From: Streptococcus orisasini
GTDB taxonomy: Bacteria; Bacillota; Bacilli; Lactobacillales; Streptococcaceae
NCBI RefSeq assembly: GCF_001431045.1
Contig: NZ_BCLE01000043.1
Span: 1 to 56,470, forward strand
Direction: 5' to 3'
DNA: 56,470 nucleotides
Shown: positions 27,306-39,576 of the stretch, piece by piece
How positions within the stretch are numbered: position 1 is the stretch's first letter
Layout: each line of letters opens with the position of its first letter
The notes under the pieces: generated by a model
Told to the model about the DNA's origin: nothing
What the model saw: the letters and a program-made list of their open reading frames with translations, nothing else
Database searches by the model: none
Position numbers and translations under genes: made by a program

Positions 27306-28022
27306 ATGGAAATGAAACAAATCAGCGAAACAACGCTAAAGATTACCATCAGTATGGAAGATTTGGAAGAAAGAGGCATGGAATTAAAGGATTTCTTAAT
27401 TCCTCAGGAAAAGACAGAAGAATTTTTCTATACTGTTATGGACGAATTGGATCTACCTGAAAATTTCAAAGACAGCGGTATGCTGAGCTTTCGTGTGACT
27501 CCGAGAAATGACCGTATAGATGTTTTTGTGACCAAATCAGAAATCAACAAGAATCTTAACTTAGAAGATTTATCTGATTTTGATGATATTGCTAAAATGA
27601 CTCCTGAGGATTTCTTCAAGACCTTGGAAGAAACCATGCGGGAAAAAGGGGACACGGCAGCTCTGGATAAACTGGCTGAAGCAGAGAAAAAAGAAGAAGA
27701 GAAGGCTCAAAGACAAAATGAAGAAGAACAGCCAGATTATATCCATTTTGTACTTGATTTTCCAACTATTAAAGAGGCTGTCAATTTTGCCAAGACAGTT
27801 GACTATGAGGTAGAAGCTTCAGAGCTTTTTAAGGAAACGGATGCCTATCATATGACGATTCTCCTCAGTCTTGAAAATAAGCCGGACTATTATGCTGATC
27901 TCATGTTTGCCAAGATGCTGGAGCACGCTGACAGGGGAACCAAGACGCGGGCCTATCTCTTGGAACATGGTGTACAGCTTATCATGTCAAATGCTCTGCA
28001 AGAACTACAAATGATTGGATGA
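27306..28022 (+). CDS. mecA: Adaptor protein MecA
   Basis: A 238-residue MecA adaptor, which delivers substrates such as the competence factor ComX (sigma X) in streptococci to the ClpC-ClpP protease. The N-terminal substrate-binding part begins [32 protein letters not shown] charged Glu/Lys linker lies at about 118-145, and the C-terminal ClpC-binding domain covers about 146-238. The length is normal. It is co-transcribed with rgpG, which starts 6 bases after its stop. The control of competence is family knowledge. Confidence 0.95.
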   Translation: MEMKQISETTLKITISMEDLEERGMELKDFLIPQEKTEEFFYTVMDELDLPENFKDSGMLSFRVTPRNDRIDVFVTKSEINKNLNLEDLSDFDDIAKMTPEDFFKTLEETMREKGDTAALDKLAEAEKKEEEKAQRQNEEEQPDYIHFVLDFPTIKEAVNFAKTVDYEVEASELFKETDAYHMTILLSLENKPDYYADLMFAKMLEHADRGTKTRAYLLEHGVQLIMSNALQELQMIG

Positions 28023-28028
28023 TGAAAA

Positions 28029-29186
28029 ATGATACCAATTACATTGAAATTTGTTCTTGTATTGATTGCAACGCTGCTGATGTCCCTTATTCTGACGCCT
28101 TTGGTGAGATTTTTCTCTTTCAGAGTTGGGGCGGTTGACAATCCCAATGCCAGACGAATTAACAAGGTACCTATGCCCAGTGCCGGCGGCTTAGCGATTG
28201 TCATTTCATTTGTTACTGCTACACTGGTTCTGATGCCTGCAATTTTAAAAATGCAGATTTGGGGACAGTCCTATTTTGACTACATCCTGCCTGTTGTTAT
28301 CGGCAGCTTGGTTGTAACACTGACAGGCTTTATTGATGATGTTTATGAGCTGTCTCCCAAGATGAAGTTTTTGGGCATTCTAATTGGGGCCATTACTATT
28401 TGGATTTTTACAGATTTTCGTTTTGACAGTTTTAAAATTCCATTTGGCGGTCCCATGCTGCAATTTAATCCCTTTTTAAGCTTCTTTCTGACTATTTCAT
28501 GGGTAGTGGCTATCACCAACGCTGTTAACCTGATTGATGGTTTAGATGGCTTAGTCAGCGGTGTTTCTATTATCAGTCTGACAACTATGGGTCTGGTTTC
28601 ATACTTCTTCCTTTATCAATCTGATATATTCTTAACCTTTACTATTTTTGTTTTGATTTTTGCTATTGCTGGATTTTTCCCCTACAATTATCATCCTGCA
28701 ATCATTTATCTGGGGGATACAGGTGCTCTTTTTATCGGTTTTATGATTTCTGTCCTATCACTGCAGGGCTTGAAAAATGCGACTGCTGTTGCTGTGGTGA
28801 CGCCGATTATTGTTCTTGGAGTTCCTATCGTTGATACCACAGTTGCCATTATCAGACGGACGCTGTCAGGGAAAAAGTTTTATGAAGCTGACAATATGCA
28901 CCTGCACCATAGATTGCTGGCCATGGGCTTTACCCACCGTGGAGCTGTCTTGGTTGTTTACGGTATTGCTATGTTCTTTTCACTGGTTTCCTTGTTGTTA
29001 AATATTTCCAGCCGCTTGGGCGGTATCCTGCTTATGCTAGGGGTTGGCTTTGCTTTAGAAGTCTTTATTGAGGGCTTAGAAATTTGGGGACCAAAAAGAA
29101 CGCCTCTGTTTAAACTTTTGGCCTTTATTGGAAACAGTGATTACCGTCAATCTGTAGTCGCCAAACATCGGCGAAAGAAGAAGTAA
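28029..29186 (+). CDS. rgpG: Undecaprenyl-phosphate GlcNAc-1-phosphate transferase
   Basis: A 385-residue WecA/TagO-family membrane transferase with about ten membrane segments. It moves GlcNAc-1-phosphate from UDP-GlcNAc to undecaprenyl phosphate, the first step of rhamnose-glucose polysaccharide synthesis in S. mutans, where the gene is named rgpG. Signatures are the Asp-rich DDVYELSPKMK, NAVNLIDGLDGL and the C-terminal HLHHRLLAMGFTHR. It is translated from an ATG 6 bases after mecA, in the same operon, and ended by the terminator at 29201. Assigning it to the wall polysaccharide over teichoic acid rests on the genus. Confidence 0.93.
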   Translation: MIPITLKFVLVLIATLLMSLILTPLVRFFSFRVGAVDNPNARRINKVPMPSAGGLAIVISFVTATLVLMPAILKMQIWGQSYFDYILPVVIGSLVVTLTGFIDDVYELSPKMKFLGILIGAITIWIFTDFRFDSFKIPFGGPMLQFNPFLSFFLTISWVVAITNAVNLIDGLDGLVSGVSIISLTTMGLVSYFFLYQSDIFLTFTIFVLIFAIAGFFPYNYHPAIIYLGDTGALFIGFMISVLSLQGLKNATAVAVVTPIIVLGVPIVDTTVAIIRRTLSGKKFYEADNMHLHHRLLAMGFTHRGAVLVVYGIAMFFSLVSLLLNISSRLGGILLMLGVGFALEVFIEGLEIWGPKRTPLFKLLAFIGNSDYRQSVVAKHRRKKK

Positions 29187-29200
29187 TTTTTGAACCTAGG

Positions 29201-29223
29201 AAAAGTCCAAACGGACTTTTTTT
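29201..29223 (+). terminator. Terminator of rgpG, abutting the suf promoter
   Basis: AAAGTCC-AAAC-GGACTTT and a T-run; its last bases merge with the extended -10 of the suf operon. Confidence 0.8.
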
Positions 29224-29231
29224 GCTATAAT
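29223..29231 (+). promoter_or_regulatory. suf operon promoter, extended -10
   Basis: TGCTATAAT fits TGn-TATAAT. The -35 region is the rgpG terminator stem and is not a good match. Confidence 0.65.
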
Positions 29232-29260
29232 GATTACTGATAAGAGGAAAGGAGTGTACA

Positions 29261-30031
29261 ATGTCTGTACTAGAAATAAAAAATCTTCATGTTTCTATTG
29301 AAGATAAAGAAATTTTGAAAGGTGTCAATCTGACGCTTAAAACTGGTGAAATTGCGGCTATCATGGGGCCTAACGGGACAGGAAAATCAACCCTTTCAGC
29401 AGCCATCATGGGAAATCCTGTTTTTGAAGTAACCCAAGGAGAGGTGCTTTTGGACGGTGAAAATATTTTAGAAATGGAAGTTGATGAGCGTGCTCGTTTG
29501 GGACTCTTCCTTGCTATGCAGTATCCGTCTGAAATCCCTGGCATTACTAATGCTGAATTCATTCGAGCAGCTATGAATGCTGGCAAGAAAGATGATGAAA
29601 AAGTTTCAGTCCGTGACTTCATTACAAAATTAGACGAAAAGATGGAACTCCTCGGTATGAAGGAAGAAATGGCAGAACGCTATCTTAATGAAGGTTTCTC
29701 AGGCGGTGAGAAAAAACGCAATGAAATCTTGCAGCTGCTGATGCTGGAACCTAAGTTTGCCCTTCTTGATGAAATTGACTCTGGTCTTGATATTGATGCA
29801 CTTAAGGTTGTTTCTAAGGGGGTTAATGCCATGCGCGGTGAAAATTTTGGTGCCATGATTATTACCCACTATCAACGCTTGCTTAACTACATCACACCTG
29901 ATGTTGTCCATGTTATGATGGATGGACGTATTGTGCTTTCAGGCGGAGCAGAGCTTGCCGTTCGGCTGGAAAAAGAAGGTTATGCCAAAATTGCGGAAGA
30001 GCTGGGTCTTGAATACAGCGAAGAAGTCTAA
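29261..30031 (+). CDS. sufC: Fe-S assembly ATPase SufC
   Basis: A 256-residue ABC-type ATPase of the SUF iron-sulfur assembly system. Walker A is GPNGTGKST, the signature FSGGEKKRNEILQLL and Walker B ALLDEIDSGLDIDAL, with the SufC-specific acidic residue after the Asp. It is soluble and works with SufB and SufD, both encoded in this operon. The RBS AAAGGAG precedes the ATG. It is the first gene of sufCDSUB. Confidence 0.97.
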   Translation: MSVLEIKNLHVSIEDKEILKGVNLTLKTGEIAAIMGPNGTGKSTLSAAIMGNPVFEVTQGEVLLDGENILEMEVDERARLGLFLAMQYPSEIPGITNAEFIRAAMNAGKKDDEKVSVRDFITKLDEKMELLGMKEEMAERYLNEGFSGGEKKRNEILQLLMLEPKFALLDEIDSGLDIDALKVVSKGVNAMRGENFGAMIITHYQRLLNYITPDVVHVMMDGRIVLSGGAELAVRLEKEGYAKIAEELGLEYSEEV

Positions 30032-30067
30032 TTTGTAACTTCTGATAAGAAAGAAAGGGAGTAACAA

Positions 30068-33009
<2,942 letters not shown>

Positions 33010-33055
33010 TTTTGATAATAAGCCAGTCAGTAGCTGAGCTGGTGAAATTAGTCAT

Positions 33056-33083
33056 TTGCTAGGAGGATCGTCTTCTCCAGCAA
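33056..33083 (+). other. Hairpin in the sufU-sufB gap
   Basis: TTGCT-A-GGAG pairs with CTCC-AGCAA around a 9-base loop, with no T-run. It may be an RNA stability or processing element. The remaining gap shows no gene. Confidence 0.4.
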
Positions 33084-33145
33084 GTTTGCTAGATTGGAAC
33101 AGTTATTAAAAGACAAAAGAATTAGAAAATTAAAGAAAGGACATT

Positions 33146-34561
33146 ATGCCCGAAAACGAAACAGTAAAACCCAAGCCCATTGATCTAGGAGATTATCAAT
33201 TTGGCTTTCATGATGATGTAAAGCCTATTGCGACAACCGGAAAAGGACCGACAGAAGCAGCGGTCCGTGAGATGTCTCGCATTAAAGGTGAGCCTGAATG
33301 GATACTGGATTTTCGCTTGAAGTCTCTGGAAGTCTTTCATAAAATGCCCATGCAGGAATGGGGACCTGACCTATCAGGAATTGATTTTGATGATATTATT
33401 TATTATCAAAAGCCAACAGATAAACCCGCCCGTTCTTGGGATGAGGTTCCAGAGAAGATTAAAGATACCTTTGAAAAGATTGGCATTCCTGAAGCAGAGC
33501 GTGCCTTTTTAGCTGGCGCTTCTGCTCAGTATGAATCAGAAGTCGTTTACCATAATATGAAAGAAGAGTATGATAAACTTGGCATTATCTTTACGGATAC
33601 TGATTCAGCGCTCAAGGAGTACCCAGAACTTTTCAAAAAATATTTTGCTAAATTAGTGCCGCCGACTGATAATAAATTGGCTGCGCTGAATTCAGCCTTT
33701 TGGTCTGGCGGAACCTTTATCTATGTGCCAAAGGGCGTTAAGGTTGATATTCCCTTGCAGACCTATTTCCGCATCAATAATGAGGGGACAGGCCAGTTTG
33801 AAAGGACTTTGATTATTGTTGATGAGGGGGCTAGTGTTCATTATGTTGAAGGCTGTACAGCACCTACTTATTCAACAGCCAGCCTCCATGCGGCTATCGT
33901 CGAAATCTTTGCCTTAGAAGGCAGCTATATGCGCTATTCAACCATTCAGAACTGGTCGGATAATGTTTACAATCTGGTTACTAAACGGGCCAAGGCAAAC
34001 ACGAATGCGACGGTTGAATGGATTGATGGCAATTTGGGTGCCCATACTACCATGAAATACCCTTCGGTTTATCTTGATGGTGAAGGAGCCCGCGGAACCA
34101 TGCTGTCAATTGCCTTTGCTAATCATGGTCAGCATCAGGATACAGGGGCTAAAATGATTCACAATGCTCCGCACACCTCATCGTCTATTGTGTCGAAATC
34201 CATTGCCAAGGGCGGCGGCAAGGTAGACTATCGCGGACAAGTTACCTTTAATAAAGCCTCCAAAAAGTCTGTCAGCCATATTGAATGCGACACCATCATC
34301 ATGGATGATATTTCAGCATCAGACACCATTCCATTTAATGAAATTCATAACTCACAGGTTGCTTTGGAACATGAGGCTAAGGTTTCCAAAATTTCAGAAG
34401 AGCAGCTTTACTATCTCATGAGCCGTGGCTTGACAGAATCAGAAGCTACTGAGATGATTGTCATGGGCTTTGTAGAGCCTTTCACCAAAGAACTTCCTAT
34501 GGAATATGCTGTAGAACTCAACCGCCTCATTTCCTATGAAATGGAAGGTTCTGTAGGTTAA
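33146..34561 (+). CDS. sufB: Fe-S assembly scaffold protein SufB
   Basis: A 471-residue SufB, the main scaffold on which the new cluster forms, in a SufBC2D complex. The beta-helix core includes [22 protein letters not shown] and [12 protein letters not shown] with a conserved Cys. Conserved C-terminal features are [38 protein letters not shown] and [16 protein letters not shown]. The RBS GAAAGGA precedes the ATG. It ends the suf operon, with a very strong terminator at 34573. Confidence 0.97.
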   Translation: MPENETVKPKPIDLGDYQFGFHDDVKPIATTGKGPTEAAVREMSRIKGEPEWILDFRLKSLEVFHKMPMQEWGPDLSGIDFDDIIYYQKPTDKPARSWDEVPEKIKDTFEKIGIPEAERAFLAGASAQYESEVVYHNMKEEYDKLGIIFTDTDSALKEYPELFKKYFAKLVPPTDNKLAALNSAFWSGGTFIYVPKGVKVDIPLQTYFRINNEGTGQFERTLIIVDEGASVHYVEGCTAPTYSTASLHAAIVEIFALEGSYMRYSTIQNWSDNVYNLVTKRAKANTNATVEWIDGNLGAHTTMKYPSVYLDGEGARGTMLSIAFANHGQHQDTGAKMIHNAPHTSSSIVSKSIAKGGGKVDYRGQVTFNKASKKSVSHIECDTIIMDDISASDTIPFNEIHNSQVALEHEAKVSKISEEQLYYLMSRGLTESEATEMIVMGFVEPFTKELPMEYAVELNRLISYEMEGSVG

Positions 34562-34572
34562 TCAGAAAAATT

Positions 34573-34620
34573 AAGATTTAGAAACATAATTGATTTAATG
34601 TTTCTAAATCTTTTTTATTT
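34573..34620 (+). terminator. Terminator of the suf operon
   Basis: A perfect 15-bp stem AAGATTTAGAAACAT / ATGTTTCTAAATCTT, 10-base loop, then TTTTATTTT. Confidence 0.9.
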
Positions 34621-34669
34621 TGTCTCAAAAAGCTTTTAAATCATTTGATAATAGCAAAATCAGTATAAT

Positions 34670-34686
34670 CATAGGTTTAGGCTATG
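34670..34686 (+). promoter_or_regulatory. LysR-type dyad upstream of the tricarboxylate cassette
   Basis: CATAG-N7-CTATG, centred about 65 bases before the predicted transcription start, the classic position of a LysR-family recognition site. The only LysR gene nearby is at the other end of this cassette. Confidence 0.5.
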
Positions 34687-34707
34687 TAATATATATAAAA
34701 TATTAAT

Positions 34708-34736
34708 TTGTGCAATGAATGCGGTTACATTATAAT
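34708..34736 (+). promoter_or_regulatory. Promoter of the PrpD-PrpF-CitMHS operon
   Basis: TTGTGC (34708-34713), 17 bases, TATAAT (34731-34736). The weak -35 is consistent with the need for an activator. Confidence 0.7.
34715..34730 (+). promoter_or_regulatory. cre site (CcpA operator) in the promoter spacer
   Basis: ATGAATGCGGTTACAT matches the cre consensus WTGNNARCGNWWWCAW at 15 of 16 positions (one mismatch, T for A at position 6). It fills the spacer, so carbon catabolite repression of the cassette is expected. Confidence 0.7.
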
Positions 34737-34765
34737 TGATTTAACAAGAAAAAAGGAGAAAAAAT

Positions 34766-36130
34766 ATGGAAAATCTAACAGTTGTTGAACAAATGGGTCA
34801 ATGGGTCGCAGACAAAACCTTCGAAGATCTAAGCAAAGAAGAGATTGAAGCTCTTAAAGGACGAGTTTTGGATGCTATTGGCTGCGCTGTAGGAGCCTTG
34901 AAAAGCCAGACCATAAAAAACATCCAACAAATGACACATGATTTGACTAAGGAAGGCTCAGTTTCTTTGATTGGCGGCGGAAAAACAACTCCTGATTATG
35001 CAGCTTTATTTAATGGAGCGGCTATTCGCTATTTGGATTATAACGATGCTTACTTGGCAAAGGGGGAAACCTGCCACCCATCTGATAATATTTCGGCTAT
35101 CTTGGCAGCAACGGAACACAATAAAGGAACAGGTAAAGATTTCTTGCTTGGTCTTGCCATTGCTTACCAAATTCAATGCCGTTTGTCCGATGAAGCACCT
35201 GTTAGAAAACATGGTTTTGACCATACTGTTCAAGAAGCTTATGGTGCAGCAGCCGGTGCAGCTAAGGCACTTGGCTTGAGCAAGGAACAAATTGCAAATG
35301 CAATTGCTATTTCAGGAACCAGTTATAATTCTCTGCGCGTGACAAGAACAGGGGCCTTGTCTAACTGGAAAGGCTTAGCAGCTCCAAATACTGCTAGGGG
35401 AGCTATGTCATCTGCCCTGTTGGCTAAGTACAATATCACTGGACCGCGTGAAGTCTTTGAGGGCAATAAAGGTTTTTATGAAACAATCGTGGGTAAATTT
35501 GATATTGATTGGGAAAAAGAAGGTTTGGAACGCGTTGTAAAAACGATCATCAAGCGCTACAATGCTGAAATTCACTCTCAATCTTCGATCGAAGGTTTGA
35601 TTGAATTTAGAAATAAAGAGCATATTGCTCCAGAAGATATTAAAGAGATTCGCTTGGATACTTTTGATGTTGCCTTCAACATTATCGGTGGCGGTGAGGA
35701 AGGAGATAAGAAGCAAATTAGGCTTAAGGAAGAAGCCGACCATTCCCTTCCTTACATGCTAGCTGCAGCCTACTTAGATGGTCAAGTGCTGCCAGCACAG
35801 TATGAACAAGAAAGAATTCTGAAGCAAGATGTTCAAGACTTGCTGCAAAAAGTTACTGTTAGAGAAAACCCTGCCTTTAGCAAACGCTTCCCAGCAGAAA
35901 TGGCTATTAAGCTGGAAATTGAAACCAATGATGGTCAGGTGTATGTTGTCGAAAAAGATGACTACCAAGGATTTACATCAAGACCAGCCAGCTGGAATGT
36001 TCTGTTGGAAAAATATTATTCCTTAACAGCTAATATTGACAGAGAATTGGCAGAGAAAATTGCTAAGACAATTGAAAAACTGGAAGACATTGATATCAGT
36101 GAATTGACGGAGCTTCTTGCAAAAATCTAA
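34766..36130 (+). CDS. MmgE/PrpD family dehydratase or decarboxylase
   Basis: A 454-residue cytoplasmic MmgE/PrpD-family protein. The all-alpha main domain (about 1-270) includes DAIGCAVGAL, the active-site region YNDAYLAKGETCHPSDN and QCRLSDEAPVRKHGFDHTVQEAYGAAAGAAKALG. A smaller lid domain follows (about 275-400), including the KRYNAEIHSQSSIEG loop. The family includes 2-methylcitrate dehydratase and cis-aconitate decarboxylase. Neither methylcitrate synthase nor lyase is nearby, so a citrate or aconitate-type tricarboxylate is a better guess. It is the first gene of a three-gene operon with a PrpF-like isomerase and a CitMHS transporter. Which of the two reactions it performs is not decidable from sequence. 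Confidence 0.85.
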   Translation: MENLTVVEQMGQWVADKTFEDLSKEEIEALKGRVLDAIGCAVGALKSQTIKNIQQMTHDLTKEGSVSLIGGGKTTPDYAALFNGAAIRYLDYNDAYLAKGETCHPSDNISAILAATEHNKGTGKDFLLGLAIAYQIQCRLSDEAPVRKHGFDHTVQEAYGAAAGAAKALGLSKEQIANAIAISGTSYNSLRVTRTGALSNWKGLAAPNTARGAMSSALLAKYNITGPREVFEGNKGFYETIVGKFDIDWEKEGLERVVKTIIKRYNAEIHSQSSIEGLIEFRNKEHIAPEDIKEIRLDTFDVAFNIIGGGEEGDKKQIRLKEEADHSLPYMLAAAYLDGQVLPAQYEQERILKQDVQDLLQKVTVRENPAFSKRFPAEMAIKLEIETNDGQVYVVEKDDYQGFTSRPASWNVLLEKYYSLTANIDRELAEKIAKTIEKLEDIDISELTELLAKI

Positions 36131-36173
36131 ACTGATTAACTAACCTAAAATTATCTTAGAAAGAGTGGTGAAT

Positions 36174-37322
36174 ATGTTAGAAGAAATACCAGTAAGTATT
36201 TATCGCGGCGGTACTAGCAAGGGTGTTTTCATTGATGAAAAAGTACTGCCGACCGATAAAGATGCCAGAGATAAGATTCTCCTGAAATTAATGGGAAGTC
36301 CAGACATCAGACAAATTAATGGTTTAGGCGGAGCAGTATCGACAACCAGCAAAGTAGCGATTATTTCTAAAGAAGAAAAAGAAGATTGGGATGTTAATTA
36401 TACATTTGCTCAGGTAGCGGTTGATAAACCTGTGGTTTCTTACTCGGGCAACTGCGGCAATATTTCTTCTGCTGTGGGGATTTATGCTATTGAAAATCAG
36501 CTGGTGGAAACAAGCTCGCCAACAACTATGGTTCGTGTCTACAATACCAATACTAAAAAAGTTATCAACGAGTACATTCCTACACCTGATGGAAAATTAA
36601 CTTATGAAGGGGACTTTGCCATTTCCGGTGTTCCCGGTAAAGGGATCAAAATAGAACTGCAGTTTGTTGAGCCTTCGGGCGCCTTCAGCGGCAAACTGCT
36701 GCCAACTGGTAACACAAAAGATACCCTTGTTTTGGAAAACGGTCAAGAACTAACTGTTTCGCTTGTCGATGCAGCTAACCCTTTGGTTTATGTTCGGGCA
36801 GAGGACTTGGGATTGGAAGGGACAGAAAGTCCTGAGATGATTGACAGTGATCTTGAACTGTTGGCTCGGCTGGAAGAAATCAGAGGAAGAGCTGCTAAGC
36901 TGATGGGACTTATTGATAAATTAGAAGACAGTGCAGTTATCACTCCGGGGGTACCGAAACTTACTGTTGTTTCGGCTCCTAAGACTTATGTTACGACGGA
37001 AAATGAAAAAATAGAGGCTGCTAATTTCGATCTTGCTGTCAGAATGATGAGTATGCAGAAAGCTCATAAATCTATTGCGCTGACGGGAGCTTTGTGTACA
37101 GGTGCAGCCAGCAAAATTAAAGGAACGATTCCGTATGAATTAGTCAGCGATAAGAATTTAGGCAATCAATTAGAAATTGCTCACAGCAGTGGTAAAATAT
37201 CAGTTTCAATTGATTACGAGACTAGCGATAATGAAACTCTGATAAAATCTGTTTCAAGTTATCGAACAGCCAGAAAAATTATGGTAGGAACAGCATTCAT
37301 TGAGGAGGATAGAATATGTTAG
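36174..37322 (+). CDS. PrpF-family isomerase (aconitate isomerase-like)
   Basis: A 382-residue protein of the PrpF family, with two similar epimerase-like (diaminopimelate epimerase fold) halves. The opening IPVSIYRGGTSKGVFI, the loop NGLGGAVSTTSKVAII, YSGNCGNISSAVG and QKAHKSIALTGALCTGAA are family hallmarks. PrpF moves a double bond in aconitate or 2-methylaconitate without cofactor. The ATG at 36174 is preferred over the GTG at 36165 because GGTG lies just upstream. It overlaps the next gene by 7 bases (ATGTTAG). With the PrpD-like enzyme this suggests handling of trans-aconitate or a similar acid. Confidence 0.85.
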   Translation: MLEEIPVSIYRGGTSKGVFIDEKVLPTDKDARDKILLKLMGSPDIRQINGLGGAVSTTSKVAIISKEEKEDWDVNYTFAQVAVDKPVVSYSGNCGNISSAVGIYAIENQLVETSSPTTMVRVYNTNTKKVINEYIPTPDGKLTYEGDFAISGVPGKGIKIELQFVEPSGAFSGKLLPTGNTKDTLVLENGQELTVSLVDAANPLVYVRAEDLGLEGTESPEMIDSDLELLARLEEIRGRAAKLMGLIDKLEDSAVITPGVPKLTVVSAPKTYVTTENEKIEAANFDLAVRMMSMQKAHKSIALTGALCTGAASKIKGTIPYELVSDKNLGNQLEIAHSSGKISVSIDYETSDNETLIKSVSSYRTARKIMVGTAFIEEDRIC

Positions 37323-38674
37323 CACTGCTTGGATATTTAATGATTGTTATATTTATGGTGCTGCTGTTGACAAAGAAGATTACACCCTTTGTCGGTTTGA
37401 TTTTGGTTCCAGCAATTTTTGGTATTGTTGCAGCATATCTAAAGCATGTTTCCATACTGAAAGCTTTCGAATGGATTTATGAAGGGCTTTATTATGCTGT
37501 AGCTGGTTCTGGTAAGATTACAACAGGGGTGGCGCCGACAATCACTCTCTTGCTCTTTGCTATTTTGTATTTCTCCATTATGCTGGATGTCGGACTTTTT
37601 GATCCTTTAGCGGTCATGATGATTAAGTGGGCAAAGGGTGATCCTATGAAAATCACTATTGCTTCTGCGGTCATCACTCTGTCTGTTTCACTAGATGGTG
37701 ACGGAACAACTACGGTTTTGATTGTAACCGCTGCCATGCTGTTGCTTTATAAAAAAATGGGTATGAAGCAGATTTATCTTGCTGCCATCATTGGTTTTGG
37801 CAATTCTGTTATGAACCTAGTTCCTTGGAGCGGCCCTATGGCGCGGGCCATGCCTGTTTTGAATATCGGTCCTAAAGAATTTTTGCTTCCTGTTTTGCCA
37901 GGGATGTTTGTAGCAGCACTTTTAGGTCTATTCCAAGCCTATACTTACGGCAAAAGGGAAAGAAAAAGATTGGGTTATGTTCCCGGTCAAGGGATCTTAA
38001 CAGAAAGTGAAACTACTCATATTATTAACGATGTAACTCTCACCAATGTTGAATATAAGCGACCAAAATTAATTTACTTTAATTTACTGTTGACCATTGC
38101 AATTATGGTTTTACTGATTATGGATGTTATTAATGGTGGCATTTTATTCTTGCTGGGGACAGCCATTGCTTTAATCGTCAATTATCAAGATTTATCTCTC
38201 CAAAATTCTCGCTTGTTAGCAAATGGTTCAGAAGCTTTGGGGCCTGTTTCCTTAGTCTTTGGTGCTGGAGTTATTATGGGGGTTCTTAATGGAAGCGGCA
38301 TGAGCAGCGCTATTGCCCATCAATTGGTATCAATGATTCCGCACAGCCTGGGTGGCTATATTCCTTTAATTTTAGCCTTGATTTCTCTTCCAGGTTTATT
38401 CTTCTTACCAAATGATGCCTTCTATTTCGGGCTCCTGCCAGTTATTGCTCCTATAGCTTATTCTTACGGAGCAACACCTGTGCAAGTTGGGGTAGCTTCA
38501 TTAATGGGACAGGCTGTCCGCTTTGCCAGTCCGCTGGTTGCCTTCCTTTATGTATTGGTTGATAGGACCGAGGTCAGCTTTATCGACTATCAAAAAGAAT
38601 ACTTGAAGTGGGGCTTAGCGAGCTTTGTTCTGCAGACAGCAACGGCTGTCCTAATTGGAGCTATTCCAATTTAG
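37316..38674 (+). CDS. CitMHS-family tricarboxylate transporter
   Basis: A 452-residue membrane protein of the CitMHS family (citrate-metal:H symporters of Gram-positives), with about eleven membrane segments. Family features are the VSLDGDGTTTVLIVTAAML segment, FGNSVMNLVPWSGPMARA and a C-terminal FFLPNDAFYFGLLPVIAPIA. These carriers import citrate complexed with Mg or Ca, or free tricarboxylates. The start overlaps the PrpF-like stop by 7 bases with GAGGA upstream, so translation is coupled. Its stop overlaps that of the convergent lysR by 4 bases. It probably supplies the substrate for the two enzymes encoded upstream. Confidence 0.9.
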   Translation: MLALLGYLMIVIFMVLLLTKKITPFVGLILVPAIFGIVAAYLKHVSILKAFEWIYEGLYYAVAGSGKITTGVAPTITLLLFAILYFSIMLDVGLFDPLAVMMIKWAKGDPMKITIASAVITLSVSLDGDGTTTVLIVTAAMLLLYKKMGMKQIYLAAIIGFGNSVMNLVPWSGPMARAMPVLNIGPKEFLLPVLPGMFVAALLGLFQAYTYGKRERKRLGYVPGQGILTESETTHIINDVTLTNVEYKRPKLIYFNLLLTIAIMVLLIMDVINGGILFLLGTAIALIVNYQDLSLQNSRLLANGSEALGPVSLVFGAGVIMGVLNGSGMSSAIAHQLVSMIPHSLGGYIPLILALISLPGLFFLPNDAFYFGLLPVIAPIAYSYGATPVQVGVASLMGQAVRFASPLVAFLYVLVDRTEVSFIDYQKEYLKWGLASFVLQTATAVLIGAIPI

Positions 38675-39576
38675 ATGGAATTTTTACAAATATCTATAAA
38701 TGCCTTAGCGAATGAAGGAAGAATACGATTTTTGCGGTAAGCAACAATTAAGTCGACATAAACCTTGTCCTTCAGCGAGAAAAAACTAATTTTTCCGTTA
38801 TAGTTAAGGTGCTTGGTGTGAGAAGCATTAATGAAACAAACACCAAAATTATTAGCAACTAAGTTGATGGCTGTTTCAATGTTGCGCGTCGCTAAAATTC
38901 TTTGAGGCTGGAAATGATTTTTAGCAAAAATATCATCGGCGACCTGTCTTGAGAACTGATTAGGCTGATGCAAAATAAAAAGCTCATCTGCTAATAAGTC
39001 TAAATTTAAAGAAGGATATGGTTCCTTATTGCTGTAAACACCAAATTGACTCAAGGGGTGATTGGCAGGAAGGGCAAGTAAAATCTCTTCAGATTTTATT
39101 TTCTCTGTTTCCAGCCGATGCCCCTCTTTTGTTCGGTTCATTAATGCAAGGTCGACATCGCCGTTTTCAATGAGATGAAAAAAAGTTTTGGAAGAGGATT
39201 CGTTCAGCTGGACTTCAACATTAGGAAACTGCTCTTGAAATTTTGGCAAAAGGACTGGTACTAAGTAAGAGCTTCTTAAAAGAGGAATTGCTAATCTTAG
39301 CCGTCCAAATTTGTTGTCCAATACATTTTGCATGGTGTCGTTAAAGTCCTCTTGAACTTTCAAAATCTGCATGCCATATTTCAAAAATTCTTCACCTAAA
39401 TAGGTTAAATCTAATTTTTTGCCATGTTGGATAAATACTTCAAATCCTAGCCGCTGCTGCATATTCTTAATATAAGTGCTTAGCGAGGGCTGGGTAATGT
39501 AAAGCGCCTGAGCGGCCTTGGTAATGCTTCCCTTATCTACAATCGCCTTAACATATTCGATATCCCTAATTTCCAT
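38671..39576 (-). CDS. LysR-family regulator of the tricarboxylate cassette
   Basis: A 301-residue LysR-type regulator. The winged HTH covers about residues 1-60, starting MEIRDIEYVKAIVDKGSITKAAQALYITQPSLSTYI, and the effector domain about 88-295. GTG 39597 opens the frame, but ATG 39576 is chosen because GGAGG lies 6 bases upstream. It faces the cassette and overlaps the transporter stop by 4 bases. A LysR-type dyad at 34670-34686 is the probable target, with a tricarboxylate as inducer by analogy with CitR-type activators. This is inference. Confidence 0.88.
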   Translation of the reverse strand: MEIRDIEYVKAIVDKGSITKAAQALYITQPSLSTYIKNMQQRLGFEVFIQHGKKLDLTYLGEEFLKYGMQILKVQEDFNDTMQNVLDNKFGRLRLAIPLLRSSYLVPVLLPKFQEQFPNVEVQLNESSSKTFFHLIENGDVDLALMNRTKEGHRLETEKIKSEEILLALPANHPLSQFGVYSNKEPYPSLNLDLLADELFILHQPNQFSRQVADDIFAKNHFQPQRILATRNIETAINLVANNFGVCFINASHTKHLNYNGKISFFSLKDKVYVDLIVAYRKNRILPSFAKAFIDICKNSI

